From an uncultured Alphaproteobacteria bacterium (GTDB lineage Bacteria; Pseudomonadota; Alphaproteobacteria; Sphingomonadales; Sphingomonadaceae), in the NCBI GenBank assembly GCA_903939555.1, contig CAJAHV010000329.1, positions 1 through 16,043 of the forward strand: DNA of 16,043 nt, written 5' to 3'. The notes beneath the pieces were generated by a model. The model was not told the DNA's origin. It searched no databases and saw only the letters and a program-made list of their open reading frames with translations. The position numbers and the translations under genes were made by a program. How positions within the stretch are numbered: the first letter of the stretch is position 1; each line of letters opens with the position of its first letter. Below are positions 6,924 to 14,483 of this stretch, piece by piece.

Positions 6924-7364
6924 ATGACGGCAGCAATACACGTCTTGAACGGACCCAACCTCAATTTGCTGGGGGAGCGCGAGCCCGAGATTTATGGCCG
7001 CGATACGTTGGCCGATGTCGAAGCGCTGTGCCGTGCTGCGGCCGGCGATCTTCCGCTCATCTTCCGCCAGACCAACAACGAACATGAAATGGTGGAATGG
7101 GTGCAGTCGGCCCGCAAGGGGCAGATCGGTATTGCCATCAATCCGGCCGCCTTCACCTATGCCGGCTATCCCATCTTGGATGCGCTGAAGATGGTCGATT
7201 GCCCGGTGATCGAAGTGCACATCAGCAATATCCATCGCCGCGAAGCCGAATGGCGCAGCAAATCGATCATGACGCAGGTGGTGACCGGAATCATTTCCGG
7301 GCTCGGTGTGGCGGGATATGGCCTTGCCGTGCAGGATCTGGCTCGACGCTGGGCGCAGGGTTGA
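6924..7364 (+). CDS. aroQ: Type II 3-dehydroquinate dehydratase with altered active site
   Basis: Predicted 146-residue cytosolic enzyme that dehydrates 3-dehydroquinate to 3-dehydroshikimate; family members form dodecamers. The N-terminal motif VLNGPNLNLLG carries Asn12, followed by Arg19 and the catalytic Tyr24 in EREPEIYG. The C-terminal half has EVHISN with His99 and then Arg106. In typical enzymes the middle motif is NPGAxTHTS; here it reads NPAAFTYAG, so the usual His is Tyr79, and one residue appears inserted in the HRREAEWRSKS segment near the second substrate-binding Arg. It is therefore a divergent member, probably a catabolic paralogue rather than the housekeeping enzyme. Its stop overlaps the transporter start as TGATG, and it is divergent from the PQQ dehydrogenase. 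Starts at 6918 or 6921 would add one or two Met. Confidence 0.93.
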   Translation: MTAAIHVLNGPNLNLLGEREPEIYGRDTLADVEALCRAAAGDLPLIFRQTNNEHEMVEWVQSARKGQIGIAINPAAFTYAGYPILDALKMVDCPVIEVHISNIHRREAEWRSKSIMTQVVTGIISGLGVAGYGLAVQDLARRWAQG

Positions 7365-8623
7365 TGCAGCCGACACGCGCCCGGTTCGGTATCCTCGCGC
7401 TGATTTCAGCAGCGACGATGCTCAACTATCTAGATCGCAGCGTTCTGGGCGTTGCCAAACCGGCATTGACCGCGGAATTGCATATCGGCCCTGAAGTCAT
7501 GGGGCTGATTTTCTCGGCATTTTCGTGGACCTATGCGCTGGCACAGGTGCCGGGCGGCTTCGTGCTTGATAAATTTGGCACCCGCATCACCTATGGCCTG
7601 TCACTGTTTCTGTGGTCGGCGGCGACGGCGCTGCATGGCTTGGCCAGTGGCGTGGCCGGGCTGCTGGGTGCGCGGCTGGCGCTGGGGCTGGCGGAAAGCC
7701 CGTGTTTTCCAGCCAACAGCCGGGTGCTGGCGAGCTGGTTCCCGCAAGGGGAGCGCGCGCGGGCCAATAGCGTTTATGCCGTGGGCCAGTATATCGGTCT
7801 GGGGTTGCTGATCCCGGTGCTGGGCTGGATCGTCGCCACCTGGGGCTGGCGGTCGCTGTTCTGGCTGGTGGGCGGCATCGGTGTGGTGTTTTCCGGCGTG
7901 TGGTTCTTGTATTACCGCGAGCCGCAAGACAGCCATGCCAACGCTGCCGAACTGGCCATGATCGAAGCGGGCGGCGGGCTATCCACTTTGCAGGCGCCGC
8001 CTTTCAGCTGGGCGCTGTTGGGCCGCCTTATCCGCAAACGGCAGGTGCTGGGCGCGTCCATCGGACAGTTTTGCGGCAACAGCACGCTGGTGTTCTTCCT
8101 CACCTGGTTTCCCAGCTATCTGGCAGACGAGCGCGGCATGGATTTCCTGAAATCCGGCTGGGCGGCGGCTCTGCCGTATCTGGCGGCAAGTGTTGGCGTG
8201 CTCGTCGGCGGGCAGATTTCGGATTGGCTGATCCGCCGAACTGGTTCGGCAACTCTGGGCCGCAAGCTGCCGATCATTGCCGGGCTGCTGCTCACCTCGA
8301 CAATGGTCGGCGCAAATTTCACCGACAGCAACGACATGGTGATTGCCATTATGAGCTTGGCGTTTTTCGGGCAGGGCATGGTCAATCTGGGTTGGACACT
8401 GATCACCGATGTTGCACCGCGCGAAGCGGTAGGCGTGACCGGCGGGCTGTTCAGCCTGTGTGCGAATGTGGCTGGCATAGTCACACCGCTGGTGATCGGC
8501 TTCATCGTTGGTGCCACGGGAAGCTTCTATGGCGCACTGGCCTATATTGCCGCGCTCGGGCTGGTGGGCGCTGCCGCCTACATTTTCGTGGTTGGTCCGG
8601 TGGTCCGGGTTTCGCTCGACTGA
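7364..8623 (+). CDS. MFS transporter, anion:cation symporter type (probable quinate/shikimate or dehydro-acid uptake)
   Basis: Predicted 419-residue inner-membrane carrier with about 12 hydrophobic segments. The family marks are NYLDRSVLGVA at 21-31 (the N-Y-x-D-R motif of the ACS family of organic-acid symporters), the MFS motif GGFVLDKFGTR at 64-74, and ALGLAESPCFPANSRVLASW at 106-125. The start at 7364 overlaps the aroQ stop by one base (TGATG) and gives a normal N-terminus; longer readings run into aroQ. ACS members carry hexuronates, galactonate, phthalate and similar carboxylates. Co-translation with aroQ points to uptake of 3-dehydroquinate made in the periplasm, or of quinate or shikimate directly. 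The exact substrate is inferred. Confidence 0.9.
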   Translation: MQPTRARFGILALISAATMLNYLDRSVLGVAKPALTAELHIGPEVMGLIFSAFSWTYALAQVPGGFVLDKFGTRITYGLSLFLWSAATALHGLASGVAGLLGARLALGLAESPCFPANSRVLASWFPQGERARANSVYAVGQYIGLGLLIPVLGWIVATWGWRSLFWLVGGIGVVFSGVWFLYYREPQDSHANAAELAMIEAGGGLSTLQAPPFSWALLGRLIRKRQVLGASIGQFCGNSTLVFFLTWFPSYLADERGMDFLKSGWAAALPYLAASVGVLVGGQISDWLIRRTGSATLGRKLPIIAGLLLTSTMVGANFTDSNDMVIAIMSLAFFGQGMVNLGWTLITDVAPREAVGVTGGLFSLCANVAGIVTPLVIGFIVGATGSFYGALAYIAALGLVGAAAYIFVVGPVVRVSLD

Positions 8624-8635
8624 ACTGGGCCGAAC

Positions 8636-8664
8636 TTGACGCACAAAGCGCATGCCGATAACGA
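8636..8664 (+). promoter_or_regulatory. Predicted promoter of the receptor operon
   Basis: TTGACG at 8636-8641 and TAACGA at 8659-8664 have a 17-base spacer, and operator-like site 3 begins inside the -10. This lies in the 90-base gap after the MFS gene, implying a separate transcript for the receptor, dehydrogenase and dehydratase. It was judged by eye. Confidence 0.4.
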
Positions 8665-8682
8665 ACGCACTAGTTGGTTCAT
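8661..8682 (+). promoter_or_regulatory. Shared operator-like site 3, upstream of the TonB receptor operon
   Basis: The site matches 17 of 22 positions of the composite palindrome, including the central ACTAGTT and the GT-x-CAT end. GAAC at 8663-8666 and GTTC at 8677-8680 form symmetrical arms with a 10-base spacer. It ends 31 bases before the receptor ATG. It shares ACTAG-3-GT-1-CATAA with site 4 near the ThuA gene. Regulator binding is inferred. Confidence 0.6.
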
Positions 8683-8713
8683 AAAAATCGGAGCCACTGT
8701 TGGGGAGGATATC

Positions 8714-11710
8714 ATGACCGTTTCGACACGACTGCTGCCGCATGTCTCGCTCTTGGCGATTGCCGCCACACTGGCGTTTCCACAAATCTCTGCCGCCCGC
8801 GCGGCCGAAGACCAGCAGAGCGGCGACGCTACTGCGGAAGAAAAAGCAGAGGCAGCAGAGATTGTCGTTACCGGCTCCAGCATCAAGGGTGTCGCGCCGG
8901 TCGGTTCCAACCTGATCAGCGTGAGCTCCGAGGCGATCGAAAAGACCAACGCGCAGACCGTGCAGCAGATCCTGCGCTCGGTGCCGGCGGTGGTCGGCCT
9001 CGGCTCGGCGGGGCAAGGCTCGTTTAACTCCGCCTCGCAATCCGGAACCAACGCACCGACCATCCATGGTCTGGGCGGTTCGGCATCCAACTCCACGCTC
9101 AACATCATCGATGGCCACCGCATCCCGTTGTCGGGCGTCAACCACAGCCTGGGCGATCCCAACATGGTGCCAGTTACCATGATCGAGCGCGTCGAAGTGC
9201 TCGCCGAAGGCGCCTCATCCATTTACGGCTCTGATGCCGTGGCCGGGGTCATCAACTTCATCACTCGCCGCAAGTTCGACGGTATCCAGACGTCGGGACA
9301 AATGGGCTTTGGTGACGATTATCGCACCTATCAGGCCGGCTTCGTCGCTGGCACCAGCTGGGAAAACGGCTGGGTGACGGTGGGCTACAACTATTCGGAC
9401 CGATCACGCCTGAAGACCGCCAGCCGCTCGTTCCTGGGTGCCGATCAGCGCCAGCGCGCGGCGGATGCCGGGCTCGACCTGTCCAGCGCCACCGCGCAGA
9501 ACCGTGCCAATTTCGCCAGCTTCAACTGCGATCCGGCCTCGGTGCAGCCGGGCGGCACCACCAACATCTTCAGCAACACCGGCAGCGGCTATGGCAATCC
9601 GGTGTCCAACGCGCAGTCGAATGCGTTTTGCGACATAAACCAGATCGGTGATCAACTGCCGGAAGAACGTCGCCACAATGTGATGATGAAGGCCGAGCAG
9701 CAGGTTGGTGACAAGCTCACTCTGAGCGGCGACATCCTCTATTCTAACCGCAAGAACAACCAGCAGGTGTCCCGCGGCCAGAGCGGCACCGGCGGCGGCG
9801 CCGTGCTCGCCACCGTGTTCGGCCCCGGCGCCACGCCGACCGGCGGTGCGGGGCAGATCAACCCCTTCTATGTCGCGATGCCGGGCCAGACCTCGACCAG
9901 CCAGCAGGTGCGCTTTTCCGGCGACAATTTGCTCGGGTCGGGCGCCGAGATCAATTCCGGCGAAGAGCATTTCTTCGTCAACACCCGCGCCGAATATGAG
10001 CTGTCCGACAAATGGGCCATCTCCGCCCTGGCCCTGATCGGCACGTCGGACAGCTTCGTGCGCGACACTGGCCGCCTCAACCAGTCGGCGGCGCTGTTGG
10101 CGCTGAACGGCACCACCAACCAAGGCGGCAGCCTGACCACCGTTTCCGTGCCGGCCACGGGCGTGATCGTCACGCAGTTGCCGCTCACCACAGTGAATGC
10201 GCTCGATGTGTGGAACAGCGGCGCGGCCAATCGCACATCGGCGGCCGTGCGCGCGCGGCTGACCGACACCACCACCTATCGTTTCACCCGCCAGGGCATC
10301 CAAAATTATCGCCTGCAGGCAGCCGGCGAGCTGTTCGATCTACCGGGCGGCGCCGCGCAGGTGGCCGTGGGTGGCGAGTATATCGCCTATACCATCCGCC
10401 AGAATGCCGCGTTCGCCAACGGCACCGGGCCATCGAGCAGCGGTTCGACCACGATCAATCTTGATTACAAGCGCAATGTGAAGGCCGCCTATGCCGAAGT
10501 GCTGCTGCCCTTCATTGGGCCGGAGCAAGACATCCCCGGCATCTACAAGCTTGAGTTGAACCTGGCCGGGCGTGTCGATGAGTATTCGGATTTCGGTTCG
10601 ACCACCAATCCCAAGATCGCAGCAAGCTGGGAACCGGTGCGCGGCATCCGCGTGCGCGGCAACTGGTCCAAGAGCTTTGTGGCACCGGCGCTGACCAGCT
10701 TCGGCGCCGATGGCCAAGGCACCACCGCCGAAACCTCGATCGCTGGCGGTCCATCCAACCTGGCGGTGCCGATTGCCGCCTATCCGGGCGTGAACACCAT
10801 TCCCGGCATCGCCTGCACCGCCACCGCCTGCACCGTGGGCACGCCCACCATCCAAGGCCTGCAGATCAATGGCGGCAACAGCGATCTGGTCGCGCAAAAG
10901 GGCACCAGCTGGGCGCTGGGTGTGGATTTCACCCCCAGCTTCGCGCCGGGTCTGCGCCTGTCGGCCACCTTCTGGAACAATGAATTCACGGGCGGTGTCA
11001 CGGCGCCGGCATCGGGTTCGGCGGTCAACATCACCGGCCTTCAGTCGCTGCTGCGCGTTTTCCCTGCTGGCGCCACCCCAGCACAGTTGGCGGAAATCAT
11101 CGGCAACCGGCCGCTGACCACCACCATTCCAAGCAGCGTGCGGTATGTCTATGACTTCCGGCAGCGCAATGTGCTGAACCTGAAGGTGCAGGGCATCGAT
11201 GCCGATGTCCGCTACAGCCGCTCCGCCGATTGGGGCAGCTACAGCGTGGGCGCCGCCATGTCGCTGAAGACGAAGTTCGACCAGAATTTCGGCGGCGGCC
11301 CAACCTTCTCGGTGCTGAACACCACCGGCTTTAACGGCACCTTCCCGTCGATCAGGCTCGATCTGCGCGGTGATGTCGGCGTGAAGGTCGGCGATTTCGC
11401 GGCCGATCTGTTCGTCAACCACACCGGCGGCTATCGCAACTTCAGCGGCAACGCCATCACCCCAGTGGTGTCGGTGGGCGGCGTGCCAACGGGCGCCGGC
11501 GGCGATCCGGTGAAGGCCTACACCACCTTCGACACGCACCTGGCCTACACCCTGCCCGAAGGCTGGATGAAGGACGGCGAAGTGTTCCTGGACGTGCAGA
11601 ACCTGTTCAACGTGAAGCCGCCGTTCTACAACAACGCACAAGGCTATGACACGTTTGCCGGCAACCCGATCCTGCGGGTCGTCAGCGTCGGCGTACGGAC
11701 CCGCTTCTGA
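8714..11710 (+). CDS. TonB-dependent outer-membrane receptor
   Basis: Predicted 998-residue outer-membrane channel for energised uptake. The signal peptide is residues 1-30 (cut after ARA), and a TonB-box-like EIVVTG lies at 49-54. The plug domain is at about 55-185, with NIIDGHRIPLSG, MIERVEVLAEGASSIYGSDA and VAGVINFITRR. The rest is a 22-strand-type barrel ending in VGVRTRF with the terminal Phe needed for membrane assembly. GGGGAGG at 8702-8708 sets the ATG at 8714. This type of receptor is abundant in sphingomonads and takes up plant carbohydrates and aromatics as well as siderophores. Because it overlaps (TGATG) the quinate/shikimate dehydrogenase and shares its transcript with quiC1, the ligand is probably a quinate or shikimate derivative too large or scarce for porins. 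No siderophore genes are nearby. Cysteine pairs around residues 272-308 and near 704-709 may close surface loops. Confidence 0.95.
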   Translation: MTVSTRLLPHVSLLAIAATLAFPQISAARAAEDQQSGDATAEEKAEAAEIVVTGSSIKGVAPVGSNLISVSSEAIEKTNAQTVQQILRSVPAVVGLGSAGQGSFNSASQSGTNAPTIHGLGGSASNSTLNIIDGHRIPLSGVNHSLGDPNMVPVTMIERVEVLAEGASSIYGSDAVAGVINFITRRKFDGIQTSGQMGFGDDYRTYQAGFVAGTSWENGWVTVGYNYSDRSRLKTASRSFLGADQRQRAADAGLDLSSATAQNRANFASFNCDPASVQPGGTTNIFSNTGSGYGNPVSNAQSNAFCDINQIGDQLPEERRHNVMMKAEQQVGDKLTLSGDILYSNRKNNQQVSRGQSGTGGGAVLATVFGPGATPTGGAGQINPFYVAMPGQTSTSQQVRFSGDNLLGSGAEINSGEEHFFVNTRAEYELSDKWAISALALIGTSDSFVRDTGRLNQSAALLALNGTTNQGGSLTTVSVPATGVIVTQLPLTTVNALDVWNSGAANRTSAAVRARLTDTTTYRFTRQGIQNYRLQAAGELFDLPGGAAQVAVGGEYIAYTIRQNAAFANGTGPSSSGSTTINLDYKRNVKAAYAEVLLPFIGPEQDIPGIYKLELNLAGRVDEYSDFGSTTNPKIAASWEPVRGIRVRGNWSKSFVAPALTSFGADGQGTTAETSIAGGPSNLAVPIAAYPGVNTIPGIACTATACTVGTPTIQGLQINGGNSDLVAQKGTSWALGVDFTPSFAPGLRLSATFWNNEFTGGVTAPASGSAVNITGLQSLLRVFPAGATPAQLAEIIGNRPLTTTIPSSVRYVYDFRQRNVLNLKVQGIDADVRYSRSADWGSYSVGAAMSLKTKFDQNFGGGPTFSVLNTTGFNGTFPSIRLDLRGDVGVKVGDFAADLFVNHTGGYRNFSGNAITPVVSVGGVPTGAGGDPVKAYTTFDTHLAYTLPEGWMKDGEVFLDVQNLFNVKPPFYNNAQGYDTFAGNPILRVVSVGVRTRF

Positions 11711-12612
11711 TGGCGGAAGAGGCGAGCGCAGCAGCGATGGCAGATGTGGTGACCAGAAACCCACATCTGGTTGGCCTGATTGGCCGCGATATCGCTGCTT
11801 CGCGTTCGCCCTGGCTGCATGAAGGCGAAGCCCGCGCGCAGGGGCTTCGCCTGCTCTATATGCTGTTCGACTTCGCCCAGCGTGGCTGGACCGAGGCGGA
11901 TTTGCCGCGCCTGCTGGCCGCACTCCACACGGTGGGTGCGGCGGGGTGTAACGTTACCTACCCCTACAAGCAGGCGGTTATCGGCCTTCTCGATGAACTG
12001 TCGCCGCAGGCCCGCGACGTCGGGGCAGTGAACACCATCGTCCTGAAGGACGGTCGAGCCGTCGGTCACAACACTGATGTTATCGGCTTTGCCGACAGTC
12101 TCGCCCGCGGACTGTGCGACCGGCCCTACAGCTCAGTCGTGCAGGTGGGCGCAGGTGGTGCGGGTGCCGCCACCGCCCACGCGCTGATGATGCACGGCGT
12201 CAATCATCTCCAACTGTTCGATATCGATAATGAGCGAGCCAGCGCGCTGGCTGAACGGCTGCGGGCCCAGTATCCGTCACGCCGCATCAGCATCGGCGGC
12301 GATCTGGTCGTTGCCCTCGCTGCCGCCGATGGAATGGTCAATGCCACACCGATGGGCATGGCCAAGATGCCCGGTCTTCCCGTCCCGGCCGAAAGCCTGG
12401 GGCCGCACCTGTGGTTGACGGATATCGTTTATGTGCCGCTGGAGACGGCGCTTGTGGCTGAAGGTCGGCGCCGGGGCTGCACGGTGATCGATGGCAGTGC
12501 CATGGTGATCGGACAGGCCGCTGCCGCCTTCGCCCTGTTGACCGGCTGCACCGCCGACATCATCCGCATGCGCGCGAACTTTGATCAGTTCGCTCCGGCC
12601 AAGGCCGCATGA
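11710..12612 (+). CDS. AroE-family quinate/shikimate dehydrogenase, probably NAD-dependent and catabolic
   Basis: Predicted 300-residue cytosolic enzyme interconverting shikimate with 3-dehydroshikimate and possibly quinate with 3-dehydroquinate. The substrate domain shows SRSP (Ser31, Ser33) and NVTYPYK with catalytic Lys87, and GHNTDVIGF carries the catalytic Asp123. The Rossmann motif VGAGGAGAAT is at 146-155, then LFDIDNERA. An acidic Asp where biosynthetic AroE has the N-R-T basic patch suggests NAD rather than NADP, as in catabolic enzymes such as YdiB and QsuD. NATPMGM (211-217) and SAMVIGQAAAAF complete the family pattern. It overlaps the receptor stop (TGATG) and the quiC1 start (ATGA). 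It would feed quiC1 directly with 3-dehydroshikimate. A biosynthetic role is unlikely in this operon. Confidence 0.92.
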   Translation: MAEEASAAAMADVVTRNPHLVGLIGRDIAASRSPWLHEGEARAQGLRLLYMLFDFAQRGWTEADLPRLLAALHTVGAAGCNVTYPYKQAVIGLLDELSPQARDVGAVNTIVLKDGRAVGHNTDVIGFADSLARGLCDRPYSSVVQVGAGGAGAATAHALMMHGVNHLQLFDIDNERASALAERLRAQYPSRRISIGGDLVVALAAADGMVNATPMGMAKMPGLPVPAESLGPHLWLTDIVYVPLETALVAEGRRRGCTVIDGSAMVIGQAAAAFALLTGCTADIIRMRANFDQFAPAKAA

Positions 12613-14480
12613 AGCGTTCAATCGCCACCGTGTCGCTCAGCGGCACGCTGGAGCAAAAGCTGGCCGCCGTCGCCGCTGCCGGCTTTCAAGGTGTCGAGAT
12701 TTTCGAAACCGATCTCATCACCTTTCCAGGCCGCCCGCGCGATGTCGCCGCCATCGCCGCCGACCTTGGCCTCACTATCACGTTGTTCCAGCCCTTCCGC
12801 GATCTGGAAGCCATGCCGGAACCGCAACGCACCCGGGCTTTCGAGCGTATGGAGCGCAAGTTCGATGTAATGGCCGAACTGGGCGCGCCGCTTGTGCTGC
12901 TGTGCTCGAACTGCTCGCCGCTTGCCCTGCCCGATCGGCCGCGCATGATCGCCGACCTGCATGAGCTGGGCGACCGCGCCGCCGCACGCGGGCTCAAGGT
13001 CGGCTATGAAGCATTGGCGTGGGGACTGCACGTCAACGACCATCGCGAGGCATGGGCACTGGTGCGCGACACCGATCATCCGGCAATCGGCCTGATCCTC
13101 GATACCTTCCACTCCCTTTCGCGCGGCATCCCTTCGAGCAGTATCGGCGACATCCGGCCTGAGAAACTGTTTCTGGTCCAGGTTGCCGATGCACCCCGGC
13201 TCGACATGGAGTTGCTGCAGTGGAGCCGGCATTTCCGCTGCATGCCCGGCCAAGGCGATTTGGCCGTCACCGATTGGGCCGAAGCAATCTGGCGTACCGG
13301 CTATGACGGCTGGTGGAGCCTGGAGATCTTCAACGACCGCTTCCGCGCCGGTTCAGCCAGCAGTGTCGCGCAGGATGGCAACCGCTCGCTGCTGGCGCTG
13401 CACGACGCGGTGGCAAGGCGCCCGCGCAGCCCGCTCACGCCCCAGATACCGCCGCCAGTGCAAAGCGAGCGCATGGCTTTCATCGAATTTGCCGCGAGCC
13501 ACGAAGAAGCGGCCGCTTTGGGGCAGATGCTCGCGGCGTTGGGTTTTCGTGCCACCGGACGCCACCGCCGCAAGGACGTGACCCGCTGGTGTCAGGGCGA
13601 CATCAACATCGTCGTCAATTCCGAACCCGAAGGCTTTGCGCACAGTTTCGACATCATGCACGGCGCTTCAGTGTGCGCTCTCGGGCTGGAAGTGGATGAT
13701 GTTTCTGCTGCGCTGGAACGCGCCCGCGCCCTGGGTGTGCCGCTGTTCGAACAAGCGGTCGGGCAGGACGAGATGGAGCTGCCCGGCGTCCGGGCGGTGG
13801 GCGGCAGCCTGCTGCACCTCATCACTAAGGGTAGCGAAGATGCCGTTTGGGCGCATGAGTTTCCTGTGCCAGTCCCCACCGCTCGCGCTGGGCAGCCGCT
13901 CGGCCTGACGCAGATTGACCACATCGCGCAGACGATGACGCACGAAGAGTTTCTGAGCTGGCAGCTGTTTTATGTGACGTTGTTCGGGATGACCAAGACC
14001 CCGCAGATCGACATCGCCGACACGCTTGGACTTGTGCACAGTCAGGCGGTTGAATCGCCGGGCAAAGGCATCCGCATCACCCTCAATGGCAGCCAAAGCG
14101 GGCAGACTCTCTCGTCGCGCTTTGTCCAACATTATTTCGGGGCCGGGGTGCAGCATATTGCCTTTGCCTGCCCCGACATATTCGCCGCCGCTGCGGCGGC
14201 ATCCGCCAACGGGCTCGACCTGCTGCCAATCCCGCCGAATTATTATGACGATATTGAAGCACGCTTCGGCCTCGATCCGGTGCTGGTCGATCGGCTGCGC
14301 GCGCACAATATTCTTTATGACCGGGATGGCGAGGCGGAGTATTTCCAGCTCTACAGCCGCGCCTTTGCCCGCCGCGTCTTCTTCGAGGTCGTCGAGCGCC
14401 GCGCCTATCAGGGCTATGGCGCCGCCAATGCCGTGGTCCGCCTCGCCGCCCAGGCCCGCTTCAAACCGCCCGCCGACTGA
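12609..14480 (+). CDS. quiC1: Two-domain 3-dehydroshikimate dehydratase (QuiC1 type, fused to an HPPD-like domain)
   Basis: Predicted 623-residue cytosolic enzyme that dehydrates 3-dehydroshikimate to protocatechuate, the last step of the quinate/shikimate route. Residues 1-270 form a xylose-isomerase-like TIM barrel with metal ligands Glu134 (VGYEALAWG), Asp165 (LILDTFHSL), Gln191 (LVQVADAP) and Glu239 (WSLEIFND), matching the pattern known for Pseudomonas putida QuiC1. Residues 285-405 and 430-615 are two vicinal-oxygen-chelate modules resembling 4-hydroxyphenylpyruvate dioxygenase. The second keeps a full His438, His516 and Glu593 metal triad, in QIDHIAQ, VQHIAFA and FFEVVERR. Length agrees with QuiC1 (about 635). 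The start overlaps the upstream stop as ATGA. In the family the C-terminal part supports the dehydratase and its own chemistry is unsettled. The product would go to ring-cleavage enzymes encoded elsewhere. Confidence 0.95.
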   Translation: MKRSIATVSLSGTLEQKLAAVAAAGFQGVEIFETDLITFPGRPRDVAAIAADLGLTITLFQPFRDLEAMPEPQRTRAFERMERKFDVMAELGAPLVLLCSNCSPLALPDRPRMIADLHELGDRAAARGLKVGYEALAWGLHVNDHREAWALVRDTDHPAIGLILDTFHSLSRGIPSSSIGDIRPEKLFLVQVADAPRLDMELLQWSRHFRCMPGQGDLAVTDWAEAIWRTGYDGWWSLEIFNDRFRAGSASSVAQDGNRSLLALHDAVARRPRSPLTPQIPPPVQSERMAFIEFAASHEEAAALGQMLAALGFRATGRHRRKDVTRWCQGDINIVVNSEPEGFAHSFDIMHGASVCALGLEVDDVSAALERARALGVPLFEQAVGQDEMELPGVRAVGGSLLHLITKGSEDAVWAHEFPVPVPTARAGQPLGLTQIDHIAQTMTHEEFLSWQLFYVTLFGMTKTPQIDIADTLGLVHSQAVESPGKGIRITLNGSQSGQTLSSRFVQHYFGAGVQHIAFACPDIFAAAAAASANGLDLLPIPPNYYDDIEARFGLDPVLVDRLRAHNILYDRDGEAEYFQLYSRAFARRVFFEVVERRAYQGYGAANAVVRLAAQARFKPPAD

Positions 14481-14483
14481 AGC

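Noticed and set aside
7097..7363. Longer start for the MFS transporter inside aroQ
   Set aside because: The extra residues are an out-of-frame reading of aroQ with no hydrophobic or family character. The TGATG overlap at 7364 gives a normal start.
6786..7376. N-terminal extension of the PQQ dehydrogenase frame across the intergenic region and aroQ
   Set aside because: It would overlap aroQ on the opposite strand and bury a clear signal peptide and Shine-Dalgarno. The 6785 start is far better.
8636..8713. Earlier ATG-like start for the TonB receptor
   Set aside because: It would put the promoter-like elements and operator site inside the gene and add residues before a proper signal peptide. 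GGGGAGG points to 8714.
10340..11923. Long minus-strand open frame of 527 codons opposite the TonB receptor
   Set aside because: It is antisense to a well-supported receptor, has a skewed composition and no family motif. Long antisense frames are normal in GC-rich coding DNA.
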